The notes below the pieces were generated by a model. The model was given only the letters and a program-made list of their open reading frames with translations. It made no database searches and was not told where the DNA came from. From the NCBI RefSeq assembly GCF_002261265.1, contig NZ_NEVK01000003.1, positions 620,001-684,000 of the forward strand: DNA of 64,000 bases, read 5' to 3'. A program made the translations under genes and the position numbers. This DNA comes from Bordetella genomosp. 7. GTDB taxonomy: Bacteria > Pseudomonadota > Gammaproteobacteria > Burkholderiales > Burkholderiaceae_B. Shown one piece after another: positions 59,604 to 64,000 of this stretch (within the stretch, counting starts at the first letter, position 1; every line of letters begins with the position of its first letter).

Positions 59604-61219
59604 ACGCGCACGCGCCCCCGCCTTTCGCCGCGGCCGGCACCGTACCGGTCGGCCCCGCCTTGCGGGCCGACAGCCTGGGCAAGGTTTACGGCGCCATCAC
59701 GGTGCTTGCGGACATCTCGCTCGAACTAAAGGCCGGCGAAGTGCACGCCGTAATCGGCGAGAACGGCGCCGGCAAGTCCACGCTGATGAAGCTGCTGTCG
59801 GGCCACGCTGCGCCAACTACGGGCCAGCTATTCATGGATGGCAAGCCCGTGGCGTTTCCCGACGCCGTCGCGGCCGAGCAGGCGGGGATCGTGCTGATAC
59901 ACCAGGAGATCCTCCTGGCGCCAGACCTGACGGTGGCGCAGAACCTGTTCCTCGGGCGCGAAGTCGTGCGTGGACTGTCTGTCGACGACCGCTATATGAA
60001 CCAGCGCGCCGCGCAACTGCTTGCCAGGGTGGGATCCGCTGCGCGGCCTCGCGACAGGGTGGGGCAGCTGCCGCTGGCACAGCGGCAGCTGGTACAGATC
60101 GCCCGCGCTCTGCTGGACGAACGCAAGCTTGTCATTTTCGATGAGCCTACGGCGGTCCTGGCGCACGGCGAAGTTTCCGCCCTCTTGGACATCGTCCGCA
60201 GCCTGCGCCACCATGGCGTCGCGGTGCTGTATATCTCGCATCGCCTGGACGAGGTGCAGGCGGTGGCGGACACCGTTACTGTTCTGCGTGACGGCCGCCT
60301 GGTGGGCACCTGGCCCGCAGCAGGAATGGGCCAGCGCCAGATGGCCGAACTTATGGTGGGGCGTTCGCTGGATATGCTTTATCCGCCTCGCCGACAGGTG
60401 CCCGGCGCGCCGCCCATTCTCTCGGTCACCGGCTTGGAGGTCGATGGAGGACTGCGCGCCGCGTCCTTTTGTGTCAGGCCTGGCGAGGTGCTCGGGCTGG
60501 CCGGCATGGTAGGGGCCGGACGCACCGAGCTGATGGAAGGCTTGATGGGCTTGCGGCCTTCGCGCGCACAAAGGGTGGAACTCAATGGCCGCGAAGTCCC
60601 GCTGCGGTCGGTTTCCACGATGATGGACGCCGGGCTCGTCTACCTGACCGAAGACCGCAAGGGCAAAGGCCTGCTGCTGAACGAAAGGCTGGGCCCCAAC
60701 CTGACCTTGCACGCGCTGGATCGCGTCAATCCGTCTTTCATTATCGACCGGCAGGCCGAGACCTCCACCCTGCGCAAGGCGGTCTCTGACTTCGATATCC
60801 GGGTCCGCGCCCTGACGCTCGAGGCGGGAAAGCTCTCGGGCGGCAACCAGCAGAAACTGCTGCTGGCAAAGGTGATGCTGGCAAATCCGTCTGTGGTCAT
60901 CATCGATGAGCCCACTCGTGGCGTGGACATCGGCAACAAGAGCCAGATATACGAAATCATCGATGCGTTGGTCAGCGCGGGCAAGGCCTGCATTGTCATC
61001 TCGTCGGAAATGCAAGAACTGGTTGGCCTGTCGGACCGGGTTCTGGTGATGCGCGCGGGGCGCATCGTCGCCGAGTTCGCGGGCGATGACATCAACGAAG
61101 AGAACATTGTGTACGCCGCCACGACCGGTGGCATGGGAACACAAGGGGAGACATCACATGGCCACTGCGACCGCCACGATCGCCGCCAACGAAGGCGGCC
61201 GCCGCATCCGCTGGGCTGA
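59600..61219 (+). CDS. Sugar-type ABC-transporter ATPase with two ABC domains (RbsA/XylG class)
   Basis: 539 residues with two nucleotide-binding domains. Domain 1: GENGAGKST, degenerate signature LPLAQRQLVQIARAL, FDEPTAVLAHG. Domain 2: GMVGAGRTEL, LSGGNQQKLLLAKVM, IDEPTRGVDIG. The C-terminal 20 residues run past the normal family end and overlap the permease gene by 62 bases. ATG 59600 overlaps the GntR stop. Confidence 0.92.
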   Translation: MNAHAPPPFAAAGTVPVGPALRADSLGKVYGAITVLADISLELKAGEVHAVIGENGAGKSTLMKLLSGHAAPTTGQLFMDGKPVAFPDAVAAEQAGIVLIHQEILLAPDLTVAQNLFLGREVVRGLSVDDRYMNQRAAQLLARVGSAARPRDRVGQLPLAQRQLVQIARALLDERKLVIFDEPTAVLAHGEVSALLDIVRSLRHHGVAVLYISHRLDEVQAVADTVTVLRDGRLVGTWPAAGMGQRQMAELMVGRSLDMLYPPRRQVPGAPPILSVTGLEVDGGLRAASFCVRPGEVLGLAGMVGAGRTELMEGLMGLRPSRAQRVELNGREVPLRSVSTMMDAGLVYLTEDRKGKGLLLNERLGPNLTLHALDRVNPSFIIDRQAETSTLRKAVSDFDIRVRALTLEAGKLSGGNQQKLLLAKVMLANPSVVIIDEPTRGVDIGNKSQIYEIIDALVSAGKACIVISSEMQELVGLSDRVLVMRAGRIVAEFAGDDINEENIVYAATTGGMGTQGETSHGHCDRHDRRQRRRPPHPLG

Positions 61220-62156
61220 CCTGGCGCCATTCATCGCGCTGGCCGTCATCCTGATACTGGGCGCACTGATCAACCCAAATTTCATTTCGCCCGCGAACCT
61301 GGCCAACGTCGTCACCCGCAGCGCTTTCATCGCGATCATTGCGGTGGGCGCAACCTTCGTGATTTCTTCGGGCGGGCTCGACCTGTCGGTCGGTTCGATG
61401 ATGGCGTTCGTGACCGGCATCATGATCATGACCATGAACGCCCTGGAACCGGCATTCGGCAATTGGGCCATTCCGCTGGGAGCGTGCATGGCCATCGTCG
61501 TGGGATTGCTCTGCGGCCTGTTCAACGGGCTGATCGTGACGGTGGGGCGCATCGAGCCATTTATCGTGACGCTTGGAACGATGGGAATTTTCCGCGCGCT
61601 GATCACCTTCATGACCAATGGCGGCTCGCTGCCTATCGATCGCAGCCTGCGCGAGGCCTACCGGCCCGTTTACTTCGGCAATTTTCTGGGGGTGCCATAC
61701 CCGGTGCTGATCACACTGGTTGTGGTAATTGCGGGCGCGTTCCTGCTCTACCGGACCAAGTACGGGCGCCACTTGACATCGGTAGGCTCCAACGCCGAAG
61801 TCGCGCGTTTCTCCGGGGTCAACGTCAACCGCGTGCGCACAATGGCGTTTGCGCTGCAGGGCCTGTGCGTTGCGGTGGCCGCAATCTGCTATGTGCCCAG
61901 GTTGGGAGCCGCGACCCCCACTACAGGCCAGCTCTGGGAACTGCAGGTCATCACGGCCGTCGTCATCGGCGGAACACTGCTCAAGGGTGGAAAAGGCCGC
62001 GTCTTGGGCACGGTAGCCGGTGCCGTCATCCTTGAAGTCATTGCCAATGTCATGGTCCTGTCCGACCTGGTGTCCGAATATCTTATTGCCGCGGTGCAGG
62101 GGGCGATCATCATCATTGCCATGCTGGCCCATCGATTTACCAACAGCCGCTCATAA
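61158..62156 (+). CDS. Sugar-type ABC-transporter permease (RbsC class)
   Basis: 332 residues with eight to ten helices. GATFVISSGGLDLSVGSMMAFVTGIMIM and LLCGLFNGLIVTVGRIEPFIVTLGTMGIFR and GSNAEVARFSGVNVNRVR match the RbsC family. GGGGAG precedes ATG 61158 by 7 bases. It overlaps the 3' end of the ATPase gene. Confidence 0.93.
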   Translation: MATATATIAANEGGRRIRWADLAPFIALAVILILGALINPNFISPANLANVVTRSAFIAIIAVGATFVISSGGLDLSVGSMMAFVTGIMIMTMNALEPAFGNWAIPLGACMAIVVGLLCGLFNGLIVTVGRIEPFIVTLGTMGIFRALITFMTNGGSLPIDRSLREAYRPVYFGNFLGVPYPVLITLVVVIAGAFLLYRTKYGRHLTSVGSNAEVARFSGVNVNRVRTMAFALQGLCVAVAAICYVPRLGAATPTTGQLWELQVITAVVIGGTLLKGGKGRVLGTVAGAVILEVIANVMVLSDLVSEYLIAAVQGAIIIIAMLAHRFTNSRS

Positions 62157-62181
62157 GGCGTAGTCCATAACGGAGGAAGAC

Positions 62182-63135
62182 ATGAAAGCAATCAAGGCAT
62201 TGTCGGCCGCGACACTTGCGGCCGGCCTGGCGATGGGTAGCGCGCCGGCGCACGCCAAAGACGTCACGATCGCCGTTTCCATACCCGCAGCCACCCACGG
62301 CTGGACCGGTGGCGTGGTGTACCACGCCGAACAGGCCGCCAAGGAAATCGAGAAAGCGTTCCCCCACATCGACGTGGTCGTGTCCACGGCACAATCGGCG
62401 ACCGCACAAGTGTCCGCACTCGAAGATCTGTCGGCCACCCGTAAGCTCGACGCGCTCGTGATTCTTCCGTTCACGTCCGAAGAGTTGACGGGGCCGGTGT
62501 CGCAGTTGAAGGCCAAGGGCACCTTCATTTCGGTAGTGGACCGTGGGCTTACCGATCCGTCAGTACAGGATCTCTACGTGGCTGGCGACAACATCGCCGT
62601 CGGGGCGAACACCGCTCGCTGGCTTGCCGAGCAGTTGGGCGGCAAGGGACAGATCGTCGTGCTGCGTGGCATCCCCACCGTGATCGACGACGAGCGTATC
62701 AAGGGTTTTTCGGACGTCATCGCCAAGACCGATATCAAGATCCTCGACATCCAGTATGCCAATTGGAACCAGGACGAGGCGTTTCGGCTGATGCAGGACT
62801 ATCTGTCTAAGTATCCCAAGATCGATGCCGTCTGGGCCAACGACGACGACATGCTGCTGGGCGTCATCGAGGCGGTCGATCAGGCGCGCCGCACCGACAT
62901 CAAGTACGCGCTGGGCGGTAACGGCATGAAGCAGGTCATCGAAATGGTCAAGGCCGGGGACAAGCGCACCCCCATTTCCACGCCGTATCCGCCCTCAATG
63001 ATCAAGTCGGCGATGTACATGACGGCAAGCCAATTTGCGGGGCAGGCGCCCATGCGTGGTTCGTTCCTGCTGGATGCGCCGCTGATCACGAGCCAGAACG
63101 CCGACCAGTTTTATTTCCCGAAATCGCCGTTCTGA
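62182..63135 (+). CDS. Sugar-type ABC-transporter substrate-binding protein (RbsB class)
   Basis: 317 residues, Sec signal ending APAHA-KD at about residue 22. VTIAVSIPAATHGWTGGVVYHAEQAAKEIEKAFPHIDVVVST and LDALVILPFTSEELTGPVSQLKAKG follow the periplasmic type 1 binding fold. Ligand is unknown: a sugar, polyol or small aldehyde-yielding compound by context. A weak GC hairpin (63153-63170) follows. Confidence 0.9.
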   Translation: MKAIKALSAATLAAGLAMGSAPAHAKDVTIAVSIPAATHGWTGGVVYHAEQAAKEIEKAFPHIDVVVSTAQSATAQVSALEDLSATRKLDALVILPFTSEELTGPVSQLKAKGTFISVVDRGLTDPSVQDLYVAGDNIAVGANTARWLAEQLGGKGQIVVLRGIPTVIDDERIKGFSDVIAKTDIKILDIQYANWNQDEAFRLMQDYLSKYPKIDAVWANDDDMLLGVIEAVDQARRTDIKYALGGNGMKQVIEMVKAGDKRTPISTPYPPSMIKSAMYMTASQFAGQAPMRGSFLLDAPLITSQNADQFYFPKSPF

Positions 63136-63201
63136 TCTGAAACCTGCGTTCTGCCGCGGCGGGACGCGGCTTTCGAACCATCACCCATCAGGAGACAAGC
63201 T

Positions 63202-63786
63202 ATGGGCAAGAAGATTCTTATGCTCACCGGTGAATTCACCGAAGAATATGAGATCTACGTGTTCCAGCAGGGCATGCAGGCGGTCGGGCACGTCGTGCAT
63301 GTCGTCTGCCCGGACAAAAAAGCCGGCGATCGCATCAAGACCTCGTTGCACGACTTCGAGGGTGACCAGACCTATACGGAAAAACTGGGTCACTACGCCG
63401 ACATCAACAAGACATTTTCGGAGGTCAATGTCGAGGAGTACGACGCGATCTACGCGGCGGGCGGCCGCGGCCCGGAATACATCCGCACCGATCCACGCGT
63501 GCAGGCAATGGTGCGCCACTTCCATGAAAGCGGCAAACCGATTTTCACGATCTGCCATGGGGTGCAGATCCTGATGGCGGTGCCGGGTGTCCTGAAAGGC
63601 CGCAAGGTGGCCGGCCTGGGCGCGTGCGAACCCGAGGTCACCGCCGTTGGCGGTACCTTCATCGACGTCAAACCTGATGAAGCATACGTAGATGGCAACA
63701 TGGTGTCGGCCAAGGGCTGGACAGGCCTGGCCGCGTTCATGCGCGAATGCCTGAAGGTCCTGGGCACGCGGATCTTGCACGACTGA
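63202..63786 (+). CDS. DJ-1/PfpI family protein
   Basis: 194 residues. The class I amidotransferase-like fold has the nucleophile Cys in the elbow FTICHGVQIL and an N-terminal LMLTGEFTEEYEIYVFQQGMQAVGHVVHVVCPDKKAG stretch with a conserved Glu. Members are peptidases, glyoxalase III or stress proteins. Position at the end of the ABC operon suggests a role in handling the imported compound or its aldehyde. AGGAGA 9 bases before the ATG. Confidence 0.85.
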   Translation: MGKKILMLTGEFTEEYEIYVFQQGMQAVGHVVHVVCPDKKAGDRIKTSLHDFEGDQTYTEKLGHYADINKTFSEVNVEEYDAIYAAGGRGPEYIRTDPRVQAMVRHFHESGKPIFTICHGVQILMAVPGVLKGRKVAGLGACEPEVTAVGGTFIDVKPDEAYVDGNMVSAKGWTGLAAFMRECLKVLGTRILHD

Positions 63787-63868
63787 GCGCACTTCCGCTG
63801 CGCGCGCCGACCGCATCACCGCTCGGCATCACTCGCCTGCGCACGCGGATCGCAGGCCGTGGTTAAAA

Positions 63869-63900
63869 AAATAGCCAGCACCCCAGGGTGCTGGCTATTT
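63869..63900 (-). terminator. Rho-independent terminator of the tmRNA gene
   Basis: AAATAGCCAGCACCC and GGGTGCTGGCTATTT form a perfect 15-bp stem around CA. On the minus strand it is followed by a T-run (plus-strand AAAAAA at 63865-63870), so it ends the tmRNA transcript; it could also stop the plus-strand operon. Confidence 0.85.
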
Positions 63901-63923
63901 ACGACGGCAAACTGCGGAAATTC

Positions 63924-64000
63924 TGGTGGAGCCGGGGGGAATTGAACCCCCGTCCGCAAGCCCTCCGCAACCAGTTCTACATGCTTAGTCGGCCTATTTG
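63924..64000 (-). ncRNA. ssrA: tmRNA (ssrA), 3' part; gene continues past the right edge
   Basis: Read on the minus strand, the sequence ends GGCTCCACCA with the CCA tail at 63924-63926. It contains the T-arm GGTTCAATTCCC and the upstream CGACTAAGCATGTAGAACTG element typical of tmRNA 3' ends. tmRNA rescues stalled ribosomes. Only the last 77 bases are in the window. Confidence 0.93.

Overview
The window is about 64 kb of GC-rich DNA from a Gram-negative beta-proteobacterium. Gene content and protein sequences point to the Alcaligenaceae, most likely Bordetella or a close relative such as Achromobacter. The main pointers are an intact four-gene ftrABCD ferrous-iron locus, a phaC-phaB-phaR cluster, paired cyanophycin synthetases and a dense set of ABC uptake systems. 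I see no insertion sequence, integrase, tRNA or CRISPR array. The only RNA gene seen is the 3' end of a tmRNA at the right edge.

Left part (1-28 kb) is mostly housekeeping and storage. It holds the end of a DinG-like helicase, bamD diverging from rluD-pgeF, and polyhydroxybutyrate genes (phaC, phaB, phaR). Next come ftrABCD, a PhzF-like protein and a three-gene minus-strand stress cassette (CsbD, DUF1328, BON). A cyanophycin locus follows: two tandem synthetases on the minus strand facing an ABC transporter and a DUF1854 gene. Then come an acyltransferase-like protein, a DUF455 ferritin-like protein, a lytic transglycosylase, an extradiol-type dioxygenase, two LysR regulators, a TauE/SafE permease and a 3-hydroxyacyl-CoA dehydrogenase.

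Middle part (28-42 kb) is one catabolic island. A long plus-strand run (29770-41832) encodes a branched-chain-amino-acid-type ABC importer, an SDR, a cytochrome P450, a second SDR, a cytosolic deacetylase-like hydrolase, a second P450, a 2Fe-2S ferredoxin, an IclR regulator and an amidase. A ferredoxin reductase diverges from it. Together these make a complete class I P450 electron chain with its own uptake system. The shared intergenic region carries two copies of a CGTATC-N7-GATACG-type inverted repeat.

Right part (42-64 kb) holds three more modules. The first is a periplasmic FAD/cytochrome c dehydrogenase of the gluconate-dehydrogenase type, preceded by a possible 21-residue peptide gene. 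The second joins a molybdopterin oxidoreductase fused to a ferredoxin-reductase module, an AtoE-type carrier and a pyrroline-5-carboxylate-dehydrogenase-like enzyme. It is followed by a GntR regulator, and the same 19-bp near-palindrome lies before the first gene and before the regulator gene. The third is a divergent locus with a GntR regulator, a sugar-type ABC importer and a DJ-1/PfpI protein on one side, and an iron-type alcohol dehydrogenase, an aldehyde dehydrogenase and an alpha/beta hydrolase on the other. It too has a strong palindromic operator.

Two arrays of related hairpin repeats (602-766 and 41859-42066) both sit between convergent genes. Functions below come from motifs and family resemblance read by eye; no database search was run.
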